Origin: Rhyacichthys aspro | Lineage: Eukaryota > Chordata > Actinopteri > Gobiiformes > Rhyacichthyidae | DNA: 64,000 nucleotides | Assembly (NCBI GenBank): GCA_036850595.1 | Contig: CM072148.1 | Coordinates: forward strand, 19,958,731-20,022,730 | Direction: 5' to 3' | In this document: piece by piece, positions 21,400-34,608 of the stretch | Numbering within the stretch: position 1 is the stretch's first letter | Layout of the letters: each line of letters starts with the position of its first letter | Translations under genes and position numbers: made by a program | The notes under the pieces: generated by a model | Databases searched by the model: none | The model's input: only the letters and a program-made list of their open reading frames with translations | Told to the model about the DNA's origin: nothing

Positions 21400-23515
21400 T
21401 TTTCCACTGTTTTGTTTGACGAGGACAATAAGTCACTGAACATCATTTTTTCGACTACTGGAGTTAGAACCCCGGATGCAGGTGACATTATTGTGTTTGA
21501 TGCCAAAATAGGCAACACACTACGTGGTAGATTGGCAGTGCCAGCAAAGACAATGGCTACCGAGGTTCAGGGGAACATTTCTTTACCGCCCTTTCCTCTT
21601 CCGGACATTTTTAATCACTTGCAGTTGACTACAGAAGCTCTTTCAGGGGCGCTCCAAGATGGTCGAGTGAGTAGGCACTTTCTGCAGAGTTCTGCAAATA
21701 TAAAACACAGATACGGTAAAAAACAGATTTAGGATTTTTTGTCAGAGATTTGAATTTGCTCACTATAACAATATACTGTCTATAAAGAGAAAATATGAGA
21801 CAAAATGTCAATTGAACATGACAAAATGGGCCCCAAGAAGCAGTTGATCCACACTGCACCTCCCAAGAGGGCAAAATACAATTGAGCAGCTCTCAGTGGT
21901 ATTGTGCATTGTAAATTGTGAGCTTTTAAAGGGTGTTTCAATCCATAAACACTTTGTGAGATTTCTAATTGCAGATGACACTACTGGAAAAGGCCTACTT
22001 GACCTTTTTCTAGGACAAAATGATGATGCTTGGACATCTCTGATCTCCGTGGTCAGTCTTATGATAACGGATCTAACATGCAAGGAAAAAAACATGGAGT
22101 CCAGAAGAAAGTCCTAGAAATGAATAGCAGTGCCCTGTGTGTTCCATGTGGCAGCCACAGATCTAAATCTAGTGGTTGGTGATGCTGCCAAGTCTTCTGT
22201 TATATCCCTAAACTTCTTTGGCTTATTGCAAAGGCTATAGGCAAGGTAAGGCAAGTTTATTTATAGAGCACAATTCATACACAAGGCAATTCAAAGTGCT
22301 TTACAGTAACATTACATAAAATTAACAGAAAGCAAATAAAATCATTACATAAAAAATAAATATAATCATTAATTAATTAAAACAGAATTAAAAGGTGAAG
22401 AGTGCAGTTAAAATACTTTCAGTTGTCATATGCACAGCTAAATAGAACTGTTTTCAGCCTGGATTTGAACATTGTCAGAGTTGAGGCCTGTCTCACATCT
22501 CAGCTACAGATTTTAGCTGCATAAAAGTGGAACGCAGCCTCACCATGTTTAGTCATGACTCTGGGAACCAGCAGGAGGCTACTCCCTGAGCTTCTCAGAG
22601 CCCGAGGTGCTTCATAAGGCTCTACACCGTGTTCAGTGGCTCTGTTCACCAATAGGCTTTTCTCTAGCAGCATGTGAAAGTGTTCTCTATCAAGGCTTTG
22701 TCCACAACCCGATGGGAGTGTCTCGTAGAGGCTGTGAAGGCTGTGTGGTACCAGCTGCCAGAAATTGTGAATGCCTTAAGTGCACTCAAGGATTATGCAA
22801 AAGAGAAGAAAGATGCTGAGTGTACCTCAAGTGCTGAAAGCATCTGCAAAGATGTGACAAAAGGGTATTTCATGGTGAGTACGGTTGTTTGGTATAATGT
22901 TTTGTATTACATGAACAGAGTAAGATCTTGCAGAGCCCGCTGTATCAATTGAGACTGTAAGGAGAGAGATCTTGTCAGTGTCAGATAGCTTAAAGAGTTC
23001 TGAGAGAGTGGATTCAATGCAGCAAAGACTGATGCCAGGGAAATAGCTAAAAGTCTTGAGGTGGAGATGAGCTGGCCTGAGGTGAGGCAGAAAAAAACAA
23101 AGGGGCAATTTGATTACGAGGGAAGAGAGAGTTTTTTCTCCATCCAGCTGATACAGCTGTAGTCACATTAAGGGGGAGATTTTTACACCTGTGGAACTTT
23201 TTTGACATTTATGGATTTCTTTACTCCAGTGAGTTATTAAGAAGCACAGTTCAGGGAGGAAAATTGGAGGAATGCTGCCACAGACTGGAGCAGAAAACTG
23301 ATGAAAATGATGCACAAGATTTAAAGATGGAAATAATAGGAGCAGCCAGGTTGCTCCCCTCACACTTCTCATCACCCCTGGAAATGCCTAAATACATACA
23401 TGAGCAAAATGTGCTTGACATGTATCCAAATGTAAGCATAGCTCTAAGACTCACTTGTACTGACTGCAGCTTCAGGCGAAAGAAGCTTCTCTGTACTAAA
23501 AAGATTTAAGACATA
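21400..23515 (+). pseudogene. hAT-superfamily transposase relic (ZMYM1/TTF-type)
   Basis: On +, in shifting frames and in family order, it shows ADDTTGKGLLDLFL; the diagnostic RGQSYDNGSNMQGKKHGVQ; ATDLNLVVGDAAKSSV with NFFGLLQ; STTRWECLVEAVKAVWYQLP; VEMSWPEVRQKKTKGQFDYE; MYPNVSIALRL; and the C-terminal dimerisation motif AASGERSFSVLKRFKTYLRS (to 23505). Frameshifts and stops occur throughout. The gene is also split at 22240 by a younger repeat. The ends and terminal inverted repeats were not identified. hAT transposases cut and paste DNA; this copy is dead. Confidence 0.85.
22240..22615 (+). mobile_element. Interspersed repeat inserted in the hAT relic, with target-site duplication
   Basis: The insert begins GCAAGGTAAGGCAAGTTTAT and contains CAATTCAAAGTGCTTTACAG, a block common in fish repeats. 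It is flanked by AAGGCTATA (22231-22239) and AAGGCTCTA (22616-22624), a 9-bp duplication with one mismatch. Removing insert plus one duplicate restores the transposase reading (FGLLQ to YTVFSGS), which proves the insertion is younger. Confidence 0.8.
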
Positions 23516-25860
23516 CTTGAGATCTCATACTTAAGAATTTAAGAAACACTGAGGAGAGGAAGAGGGGCAAAGGGACAAAGAAGATGCATCAACATTCCCA
23601 GGAAAGAGCCATAAAGGGGTAGACAGAATTAGGAAACCGAGAGGACAGCAAAGAAAAGTGAGAAGGTAGTATACTACACAGCAAACTGGATCATTCTGTA
23701 ACATTTGCAATTAACCTGCTGCTCTCCTTTTAGTGAAACAAGTCAGAAGACACAACTCCTTGTTTCTCTGAAGCCCTACCGTACAATCAAAAGTAATTCA
23801 ATTGTGTTTTGTGTACAGTATAGTACTGTAAGTGCATTTTCTTTACTGTTAACAATCAGTTTTCTTTTTTATTTCACAGATGCATTAGTCTATCTGCGCG
23901 CAGAGGACTGGTGAGAACTCACTCTCATTATTTTACCACACCACTACACAAACGTACAATATGATTTATCTCTGCAAGACGACAATAAATTCTGATATGG
24001 CAAAAATATAATTAGACTTAAAAAAGTGATGTATTGTTGAGACAGAGAAAATGGGTGTTTAACCAGTTTTATTTTTGGTTATCAGTTTATTTACCATTGC
24101 TACTGCATGTCAAAGACCCTGGGGGCAACATGAAAGTTCAAGAAACCCTTCCATCTTTGCAGCACTACTTTGTTATTCAATAAGAGACTCAAGACATAAG
24201 AAACTAACAAAAAAATGAATTTTATTATTTCTGATCCTTTTCCACAATACTGCTTATGGCATGCTGAAAAACCACTAATAATAAATCTGTTGTGTTATCA
24301 TGTACTGTCATGTATTTAAAAGTTTATTTAAAAATGAATAAAAATGAAAACACTTTCTACAAGTTGGTTATTAATACTGCAGATTTTTTTCATTAAAATG
24401 GTAAATGGCATACATTTATATAGCGCTTTTCATGCCCTTCTTGGGCACCCAAAGTGGTTTACATCATGCTTCCATTCACCCCATTCACATGCATTCACAC
24501 CTGGGGCAGGTGGAGTGGCAGGCTGCCATACACCAGGTGCTCAAGCCTTCTCCAACCACCTCCAAACTCACCTCTACAATCACACACATTCAGAATGGAG
24601 GCAAGGAGGATGAAGTGTCTTGCCCAAGGACACAATGACAGTATGAACAGGAGGGAGCGGGAATTGAACCGCCAACCTTCCGGTTATTGGACAACCTGCT
24701 CTACCAACTTCATATCAACTTCTCTTCATGACAGAGAAAGTAAAAATTAATGTTTAAAACAAGTTTGCTGTTAGGACCAGTAACCTCTGCACAAGATTGA
24801 TTACTGTTAATCACAGTGTCCTGGTTCTTTATTCACCAGCTCACTGTATATTACTGTGTGTGAAAGGGTTGTTTTTATAAAATAGTCAACTTTGATTTGA
24901 ACGTTGCCTAAATATATAATATATAATATTATATTATATTATAATATTATAATAATATAATACCCAGATCTTTGTAAAAGAGTACATTAAGGCATCCCAA
25001 TTTTTGCATTTGCAATATTATTATTTTATCATGGTCTTTAATGGGGTTGCAAATTAAATAGTAATTATTCAGTCAAAGACATGCATCCTTATTTTCCTTA
25101 GTAGAAAACCATTAAAATTTACTTTAAGTCTCAATGTGTATGTTAGTACAAAAATAGCTTATTACCAGCAGGAACACCAAACTGAGTAAGGGGGTTACAC
25201 CGTTATCAGCATATCTGAAGGTTAGATATGATCATATCTCCAGCATCTTCATTTAATTAACCAAGTTTGGTCCAGTGCATCAGGTTATATAACTATCGTT
25301 AAAACGGTGGAGCAGTAAATTAGTATTTTATAGCAGCCACCTTTGTGTTAGCCAATAAAAGCTTACTAGTTTTGTAGACTATATATATTCTGAACAGTAC
25401 TTTAACACATGCAGAAATTTACTTACCTACAAACAAGAGTTCCGTTTCTTCAGTGCATAAAAATAAAAAGTCACTGAATAAAACTAAACACAGCTTGCGA
25501 TTACTAAATGATATCTCCATTCACGAATAGCAGCAAGCAAAAAACACGAGAACATATTGCCTAAAAAGCTTTGGAGAACAGGCTAACTAACTAAAAACTG
25601 TATCTTCTCCCGAAGGAGAGCAACGGTAAATGAGGTGTCAATCAAACCTGTCAGCCACGCGCTAGAAAGGAGGCAGGTGATTGGTCAGTTATAGTTAGTA
25701 TCTTAAGTTATGGGACAAATAAACATTCATTACAAGAATAATTACTGTTTTAAAACAGTTACAATGATGACCCTAGGTAAAAAGACAACCACACAATTCC
25801 TGGTATTTTTCATTGTGTCGCAAACTCTTATAAAGCTTGCATTGTGAGAAAGTTTAACTC
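23516..25860. other. Repeat-rich spacer between hAT relic and H2B-2
   Basis: It contains the reversed SINE at 24398-24712 and an AT palindrome-like run at 24910-24962. No gene is supported. The stretch 25430-25700 is less AT-rich but shows no coding pattern. Confidence 0.45.
24398..24712 (-). mobile_element. tRNA-derived SINE, reverse orientation
   Basis: The reverse complement has the head GTTGGTAGAGCAGGTTGTCC, the B-box-like GGTTGGCGGTTCAATTCC and the body TGTCCTTGGGCAAGACAC. These correspond to the SINE at 16085. The other end is AAGCGCTATATAAATGTATG on the minus strand. Confidence 0.8.
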
Positions 25861-25876
25861 TTCAGCAGAAGTGGGT

Positions 25877-25892
25877 GGCTCTTAAAAGAGCC
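25877..25892 (-). terminator. Histone mRNA 3' stem-loop (H2B copy 2)
   Basis: The minus strand reads GGCTCTTTTAAGAGCC followed by ACCCAC. Confidence 0.95.
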
Positions 25893-25917
25893 TTTGTTTC
25901 AGTAAGAACAGGGTAGT

Positions 25918-26292
25918 TTACTTGGAGCTAGTGTACTTGGTGACGGCCTTAGTGCCCTCAGACACGGCGTGTTTGGCCAGCTCACCGGGCAGCAGGAGGC
26001 GCACAGCGGTCTGGATCTCTCTGGAGGTGATGGTGGAGCGCTTGTTGTAATGAGCCAGACGAGAGGCCTCGGAGGCGATGCGCTCAAAGATGTCGTTGAC
26101 AAAAGAGTTCATGATGCTCATGGCCTTGGAGGAGATCCCGGTGTCGGGGTGGACCTGCTTCAGCACCTTGTACACGTAGATGGCGTAGCTCTCCTTCCTG
26201 GTCTTTCTCTTCTTCTTGCCGCCTTTTCCGGCGGTTTTTGTCACGGCTTTCTTGGAGCCCTTCTTGGGCGCGGACTTGGCGGGTTCAGGCAT
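25918..26292 (-). CDS. H2B: Histone H2B (copy 2)
   Basis: The gene encodes 124 residues, the same protein as copies 1 and 3, and is intronless. It is the H2B of the left inverted module, downstream of H4-3 on the same strand and separated from it by roughly 0.9 kb. Its stop is followed by a histone stem-loop. The promoter carries one visible base change next to the TATA box relative to the other two copies. Confidence 0.98.
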   Translation of the reverse strand: MPEPAKSAPKKGSKKAVTKTAGKGGKKKRKTRKESYAIYVYKVLKQVHPDTGISSKAMSIMNSFVNDIFERIASEASRLAHYNKRSTITSREIQTAVRLLLPGELAKHAVSEGTKAVTKYTSSK

Positions 26293-26344
26293 TGTTCAGT
26301 CAGAGACACACAACAACGATAAACTCTGAGGCCAGCTCCGCTGT

Positions 26345-26399
26345 TTTTATACAGACCTCAGACAAAACGAGCTGCGCTGGTCCCAGACTGTGATTGGTC
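26345..26399 (-). promoter_or_regulatory. H2B promoter, copy 2
   Basis: On the minus strand TATAAAA lies at 26351-26345 and CCAAT at 26399-26395, with the same spacing as in the other H2B genes. Confidence 0.8.
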
Positions 26400-27169
26400 T
26401 GAGCCGCTGCGGAGAGGACTCTGGGCGGACTCTGTCAGAGTCTTTGTTTGAACACAGACTAAACATTAGCCCGCCTTTTTATTCTGTTTTTACCGCGTTG
26501 TGTTTTTAAACATTTTATTCTACTATTCAACACTTTCTGTGTCAAGTTAATTCGCTCAAATTTGAGCAAACAGAAGAAAAAGTAAGTGATGTAACAAAGA
26601 CAGTCTGCTTCAGATGAAAATTATTTGACTTGAGAATAGTATGTTACACCTAACTAGTGTTTCTATTAAAAACCCAAACATATTTAATATAATACAGCCC
26701 TCACTGAGGAGGTTTTTATGTGTTTGACAGAAATAATGATTTCAGTTTTGTGTGTCACTTATGAAGGCTTAGTCACTGGTTTGATTAGTCTTTCTCTGGA
26801 TCAACACTCATTTTGCCTATTGGCCTTTATGTGGTGTTTGTTGTGGTGTGGTGTCATTAAAAAAATATTTGGTACTAACCTACATTTGCTGAACTGAAGC
26901 TGAGCGTGTCAGCCAGAAGAGACAGAAAATGATGTAACTTCAATTTCATGTTCAGCTCATAATTATATATATATATCATATTGTCCTTTGTACATCTGGC
27001 ACCCCCGTTTTCCTTTGTGTTCATTTATCCTTTTATAGGTTTATTATTCCACTTTTAAATCATCAATGATAGTGTTTATTATCTTTGAGATTTTAGATTA
27101 GTTTAAGGATCACTTCAACTCGATATTAAAACCGAAGAACAAGTTACGCGCTTTAAAAATCATGTGGGT

Positions 27170-27185
27170 GGCTCTTAAAAGAGCC
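27170..27185 (-). terminator. Histone mRNA 3' stem-loop (H4 copy 3)
   Basis: GGCTCTTTTAAGAGCC on the minus strand, then ACCCAC. Confidence 0.95.
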
Positions 27186-27211
27186 TTTGGTTTTGTTTGA
27201 GACATGTATCT

Positions 27212-27660
<449 letters not shown>

Positions 27661-27740
27661 CACTGAGAACAGTGAGTTTCCTTCGTTCATTCACCATAAC
27701 AACATTTGGTTGTTTTTTACACATTTGACTGTAAATTGTG

Positions 27741-28141
27741 CAAACTGCCAACCCTCCGGTTATTGGATGCCCTGCTGTACCTACTGAGCCAGTTAAATAG
27801 TGGTGACACTTTTTAAAGCAGTTTAATTTCTGCAACACTGGATCCAACAAAAGAAACAATGACCTGTCAAAAAAATAAGTTACTATGTGAGGAGAAACTA
27901 AATGTTGGATTTCAGGGTCTTTGTATCCATTTTAGGGACGGAATGCATGAACTCATAGTTTCTTTTGTGCAGGGTCTTGTTCAAATGATGTGCAATATAG
28001 GGGCTATTCCATACATTCCAGCTATTCAGGACATAAATGCTTTACTTATTGCTTAACATAAATTCATTTAACCTTTTTAAATTTAATAACAGGAAAAGAT
28101 TGTCTTTAGTTGAAAGTGGTGGCTCTTAAAAGAGCCGTTGT
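27741..28141 (-). repeat. H3 3'-flank duplication with SINE-head fragment
   Basis: The reverse complement matches 15661-16150. The SINE seen whole at 16085 is represented here only by its tRNA-like head (27741-27800); the match ends abruptly at AAACTGCCAACCCTCC. Confidence 0.8.
28121..28136 (-). terminator. Histone mRNA 3' stem-loop (H3)
   Basis: GGCTCTTTTAAGAGCC on the minus strand, 29 bp after the H3 stop codon. The 3' flank is CACCACTTTC, with one C fewer than the ACCCAC of the other genes. Confidence 0.95.
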
Positions 28142-28165
28142 GTGGTTGATGCAGAGGCGGACAGT

Positions 28166-28929
<764 letters not shown>

Positions 28930-29307
28930 ATGAGTGGCAGAGGCAAGACCGGTGGAAAGGCCAGGGCTAAGGCCAAGTCCCGCTCCTCTCGGGCCGGGCT
29001 GCAGTTTCCAGTGGGCCGTGTACACAGACTGCTCCGCAAAGGTAACTACGCAGAGCGCGTTGGAGCCGGAGCCCCTGTCTATCTGGCGGCTGTGCTGGAG
29101 TATCTGACCGCTGAGATCCTGGAGCTGGCTGGAAACGCGGCTCGCGACAACAAGAAGACCCGTATCATCCCCCGCCATCTGCAGCTGGCCGTCCGCAACG
29201 ACGAGGAGCTCAACAAGCTCCTGGGCGGAGTGACCATCGCTCAGGGAGGTGTCCTGCCTAACATCCAGGCAGTGCTGCTGCCCAAGAAGACCGAGAAGGC
29301 CAAGTAA
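28930..29307 (+). CDS. H2A: Histone H2A (canonical)
   Basis: The gene encodes 125 residues: MSGRGKTGGKARAKAKSRSS, the histone fold with the acidic-patch region, and the ending LLPKKTEKAK. The C-terminus has no SQ motif, so this is canonical H2A and not H2A.X. It pairs with H2B; its start is fixed by family length. It is intronless and divergent from H3. Its stem-loop differs from all the others here in having loop TTTC. It is the only H2A in the window against three H2B genes. Confidence 0.98.
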   Translation: MSGRGKTGGKARAKAKSRSSRAGLQFPVGRVHRLLRKGNYAERVGAGAPVYLAAVLEYLTAEILELAGNAARDNKKTRIIPRHLQLAVRNDEELNKLLGGVTIAQGGVLPNIQAVLLPKKTEKAK

Positions 29308-29337
29308 ACTTTGTCCGCGCTCAAACCGACCCACAAC

Positions 29338-29353
29338 GGCTCTTTTCAGAGCC
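29338..29353 (+). terminator. Histone mRNA 3' stem-loop (H2A, TTTC loop)
   Basis: GGCTCTTTTCAGAGCC followed by ACCCA. The last loop base is C, where the other ten stem-loops in the window have A. Confidence 0.95.
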
Positions 29354-30377
29354 ACCCATATCTTTATAAAGAGTCTTGGTTTTCATAATTCTAAATAATA
29401 TACAAATATATTACTTGTTGTTTTCCTCAAGCTTGACCAAGCAAATCTAAATGTAACAACACAAACAATAACCCAAAATTAAACAACCCAATATAGTGTG
29501 TTCAATGTTTGTCAAAAACTTTGCAGCATCACATGCCAGCTTTTGTCTGTTCTACTGGAGAACAGGGAAGAGTCAGCTCAAAAAGGTGAGGTAAAGACTG
29601 GATTCCCTGGGGTTATTATTTTTTGGAAAACCCAAAGAAGCTACCTCAAACCTTGTTACAAAAGGTAACACACAGATTAAATTAAAGCACATTCTGTTCA
29701 CCCTGATACTACTCAACCAGTTGTTTTGAAGAACACAAGAAATCCATTATGAATAACTGTATATTTGTTACAGGTATTATAAAATGAATAAACAACACTG
29801 GGTACAGAACACGTAATAAGGGGCCTCGTGGCTTCTAGCACTAGCTTTTATCAGAATATAAATAAAATACAGAGTCAGCTGCTACATTGATAAGCATCTC
29901 CTGGTTAAACTCAAAGGCATGAATATGTATGCACCAAAACCAAATGAACAATTTATACTTGCACTCACTCATATACATGTCCAAAACAACAGCAACTAAA
30001 AAGCACTCTCCAGTCAACAACTCTTGCATGCAAGGAACAAGTCTGTATTGTCCAAGCATACCATTGCAGGGGCCACTAGAGGTGATGTGGAGGAGTCCTA
30101 GTCTATCATGTACAGAGGGTTTTATACACCAATAAGAAGTTCATAACCTATTTATACTCTTTATTAAGCCTTTAATAAAAGGCCCCTTAAAGTAAAGGAG
30201 GTACTGACTTTTCTACTTTTGCTTTTTTTGCAAAGGGAGGGTGCCTTACCTGACGTTAGGCCACTCCTCTTTCAGTCCAACTGCTCACTTCCTTATTACT
30301 TCAGTCTGTGTTAAGTCCTGAGATGATCAGATTAGAAAGAAAGAACTGGAAAGAAATGCCATCCTTGAGCAGAAAAC
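29354..30377. other. Spacer between H2A and the SLAM-like gene
   Basis: AT-rich with no supported gene. The promoter of the next gene should lie in its last few hundred bases, but I see no clear TATA box. Confidence 0.45.
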
Positions 30378-33300
30378 ATGAAACTGCTAATATTCGTCAT
30401 ATATCTCACAGGTAACGATCTGCAAATATTAATTTAAAGACTTTTATTATTTATATGTATACAGTTTTTGTGAGTATACAGTTTTACTTTCACTTTTACT
30501 TCAGAGAAAGTAAGTGAAAATGTTTACTTTTCGTTAACTTTTATTTGAAGTTACTAATCCAAAAATTGTACAGACACTGCTTTCAGCAGCACTTTTAACC
30601 AAGTGTTTGTCTCAAGAGTGTAATTTGGACTCTTATGTATCAGATATATGTATCAGATATAGTACATGTGAGCAAGACAAGAGTGTGGCCGCAAATGGGA
30701 ACTGGAACGTAATTATATTTAACATGATCGTTAACATGATGAGAGCCTTATAAAAGCAAAGTCATTTTTATTAAACAAACTGAAGCAAAGTTAACCCTCT
30801 TGTTATGTTGTGGGTCAAACTGACATGTTTTAAACTTTAAAAATAAAGAAAAAATATTGTTCATTTTTGGAGCTTGACACCTTTTCTGCTTGGCTTAATT
30901 ATAGTTGTAAACTTATAATTGGAAAATGACAGAATTACAGGTTGTTACATGATGCTCGGATCAATTTGACCCGTTGGACAGAATTGAAGCCTTAATTGGT
31001 CTTTTTTCACTTTTTTATTTAAGCATCAGATGCAAAGACCAACTTCCCAATAACACTAAAACATCCACCCATGCACAAAATACAAAACTTACAGCTTACA
31101 TTGCAAAAGCTTTAACAGGTATGAACTTGATATTTGATAATAAAAATTTGATACTTTTCCTCCCCAGATGCATATTTGTAACATATAACCACACTGGGCT
31201 CTGCTGAAGACTTTTGTTTTTCAAAATTCCACTTTTCTAATTTACCTATATGTACCTATATCTTTTGTTTTATATGTAACATCAAAAATTGTCTTTTAAG
31301 TCTGACAAAAACTGTGTAGTGTTGAGTCGTGTTGCTTATATGTAGTTGCTCTAATCTGGGCTGTTACTTTGCTTTTTGGGTGTAAATTTAGAAATCTATA
31401 CTTTATTTGTAGTGAGGAAGAAATTCAAACACCTTAATAATAACAAACAAAACGTGGTTTTAATATGGTCCTAATATTGTATGTTATTTAAGTGAAATGC
31501 ATAATAAAGCTTGTGTTATCAGTGTTGATATGTCTAAATAATTATGTGTAACAAGTTGTACAACGTAATAAACATAACAGACCTAATAATCCTAACAGTG
31601 GGATTCAATAACAAAAGCCTTGTTTCCACTGTACAGGTACTGTACAGGTCGGGTCAGTAGCAGAGGCCTGTGTTTCTGCTCAGTCCAGAGAGACGTATGC
31701 TTTAGCAACAATTACTCCATCAAAGTGCCACAAAAGTTGTGTACGGCTTATTGAAACTTGGATGCATTGTCATATTTGATATAAATCGGAGTAAATCCTG
31801 TTGTAGCAGCGAGAGGCTGGAGGTACAGTTGCTCTGTCAAGATGTATGGTAACACTTCCTGTGATCCTGTCAAAATAAAAGCTGAGTCATTCAACTGCAG
31901 CTGAAAGCACTTTCTTTTGGCTGAGGCAGAAAAGGACAAAGCATTAGAGCTGCACACATTCTCTGAGAACATAACAGACACTTCTTCAATACAGCAGCAG
32001 CTGATCCAGAGGTTAAACAGTCAGTTAGATTCATACATACATTACTGTCAGACATAAATGGTATAAATAAATATAAATACACTGAAATAATTCGATAAGC
32101 AGAAAACAACCTGATCAAAATGCTGGCTAGGTGTGGACTGCGTAGTGGTTATGTGGAGTTATTTATTTCTTTTAACTGTATGGTGTCATTAGACATTGTA
32201 TTGTATTTTAAAACAGTTTGATTTATTTATGAACAGAATACCAAAACAAGAGGGTTGTGTTTAATTCTTTGAAACACATATGTTAACAGCACTTATTTAA
32301 GGTCCAGGAGCAGTAATTGAAGAACTGGGGCAATACCATGGTTTTATAGCATCATGTGACTTAGCCTACCTCCTGACTAACCCCAGTCATGAGTTGGAAT
32401 GTTTTACCCTGGCACAACAGGTATTACAAGACTAAAACTGAATATGGTCCAAGTGCAAAACATGCACTGTGGTTTATGAGTGAAAAAGAGATCCATGCAC
32501 TGCATTAATAGAGTAAGCATAAATGAAATAACCCAATATATAACCCAATATATTGCACCTCTGCCTTTTAAAGCCTTTGTCACATGACCAAGTCTACTCC
32601 TGCCATATCAGTTGGCAGAAAAAATAAATAAATAAAAAACCTCACTGAAGCTTTCTCTGCCTCGCTTCTCCAAACAATAGCAAACTTTATATAATGAACT
32701 GGTCTTGAGTCAATCTCTGTTGTCTTTTTACTACCTCCTTCAACATCTTCAGAACATTATTGCCAACATATACCTTTCCCTTCATGTCTTTCAGGTCTGG
32801 TTGCTTCAGAAACTGAACAGGTGACTAAAAGAAAAGGGGAGACAGTCGTCTTACAAGTGAAAGAAATTCAACGCATTCTGAATGATTATATTTGGACTTT
32901 TGGTCAAAATTCTCCAATCAAAGCAATTGCTGTTGTTACTAATAAAGTAGCCATTGTTGTCAATGGAACGAGATTTGGGACAAGGCTTCACTTAAACGTG
33001 GAAACGGGATCCCTCACGATCTCAAACCTGACTTTTGAAGACAGTGGGATGTTTCTCATTCAGATTCTGACAGAAACAGAAACGGTCGCAAATGAGTACA
33101 ATATCACGGTCGTAGGTACTGTATTTGAGGCTGAGAGGCATGTTTTATTACTGCTTAAAGCTCCTCCATGTGTATAATTGTTCTGCTCTTTCTCAGATAA
33201 TAATGAACCTACTATTAACACTTTGGAGGGCAGTAATGTTATGATGGAAACTAGAGTCAAACAACTGGATCCAAATCATCACGTCAACTGGACTCAAGGT

Positions 33301-33615
33301 CGTGATTTCAAAGGAAAAGAAATTGCAACATGGGAGCACAATATTGTTAAATATGACGAAGTTTTGAAAGATTTTCTGTCACTGGACCCAAAAAGTGGAT
33401 CACTCACCATCAAGAACATAACAAAAGAGCTCTCTGGATTTTATTGTGTCACAATGTTGATAGGTAAAGAGCCACATGTAATGAAACAATTTGAAGTCAT
33501 GGTTTATGGTAAGTTTCATCCACAGCATCACTTCATTCATAAATATACTTGAGCAACACTACTTAATCACTTTTGAAAATAAGACAGTTGACAAAATTAT
33601 TGTCAACTTTCTTAT

Positions 33616-33681
<66 letters not shown>

Positions 33682-34608
33682 TATATTATTATTATTATTC
33701 CTTTTATAGTTAGTATAGACTTTTTCAGCCTTTTTATGTATATCAAAGGGCTTCAAATATTTTATTCAGTGTAAAAGCGCACTAATTTTATCCCTTTTTC
33801 TGGTAGAGGTGGTCTCCACTCCACACCTCTCAGTGATGGAGCATGGTCTCCATTTAGACGATCCTTGGAGCTGTCACATTAACTGCTCTGTGGTGAACAA
33901 CCTCAATGTTACTGTGACCTGGTACAAAGGACGAACTGTGATAAACAGAACAACAAATCCAGACCAGTCCTCCAAACTCTGCCTCCCGCTGGAGATCCCC
34001 CGCCCCACTGAGGACACGTACAGGTGTGAAGCTGCCAACCCGGTCTCAAATGAGTCTGTCTCAGTCAACACCACATACATGTGTCCAACACCACAATCAG
34101 GTGATTTCATTTTAAATATAATGAAATTATTTTATTGTTATCTTACTTTCATGTTTGTTTTTATTATTATTTATATTCTTGTTTATTTTTTTCCCTGTAA
34201 AAAGTTTTTCCTTCAGCAAAAGTAGGAGGAGGAGTTGGATTATGTTTCATGTTCGTAGTGGTCCCAGTGATCGTAGTGGTGATGTGTAAACACAAGAGAA
34301 GACCATGTAATATTAGTAAGTAAATCTATATAAATATATTGTCCTATACAGCACTACATTGAAATAAAACCCCTATTCTTTCATTTGTTTATAGACTGTG
34401 TTAACATGAACACACTTGAAAATCCCAGCTCACAGGTATAAAATTAAATCCTTTTAATGCTGCTATGTTGTGTATGGTATGTGTAATGTGGAAAACTGAT
34501 AATGCTCATCGACTGATAAAATATTATATTTTATTCTTGTTACAGAACAGTGTGGAGAGTGTGCGCACAGAAGAGGAAGACTATCCTCCTCTTATCCCAA
34601 CACAATAG
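30378..34608 (+). CDS. SLAM/CD2-family-like Ig receptor, three Ig domains, 387 aa
   Basis: Seven exons splice in frame: 30378-30411 (signal peptide MKLLIFVIYLT), 32795-33115, 33197-33508, 33807-34100, 34217-34315 (TM), 34395-34435 and 34546-34608 (TAG). Exon 2 is a V-like Ig domain without the canonical cysteine pair (DYIWTFG, then LHLNVETGSLTISNLTFEDS), as in CD2/SLAM first domains. Exon 3 is a second V-like domain of similar form (KSGSLTIKNITKELSGFYC). Exon 4 is a C2-type domain with four cysteines (SCHINCSV, WYKGRTVI, DTYRCEAANPVSN). The TM is VGLCFMFVVVPVIVVVM. The cytoplasmic tail has about 40 residues, one tyrosine (EEEDYPPL) and no TxYxxV/I ITSM. It probably acts in cell adhesion or recognition on leukocytes. 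A direct orthologue is not named. Confidence 0.85.
31615..31870. mobile_element. MITE-like repeat copy in intron 1 of the SLAM-like gene
   Basis: TTGTTTCCACTGTACAGGTA, then TACAGGTCGGG and GGAGTAAATCCTG, in the same order as the copy at 115-420. Confidence 0.45.
33620..33681. repeat. (TA)n(CA)n microsatellite
   Basis: An uninterrupted TA run of about 46 bp is followed by about 15 bp of CA, in the intron between the second and third Ig exons. It is likely to be length-polymorphic. Confidence 0.95.

Noticed and set aside
24910..24962. Possible CRISPR-like or structured array
   Set aside because: It is a low-complexity AT run (ATATAAT/TATTATA words); no repeat-spacer pattern and this is a eukaryotic genome.
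33559..33756. ORFs with runs of Tyr-Ile across the TA microsatellite
   Set aside because: Produced by the (TA)n repeat.
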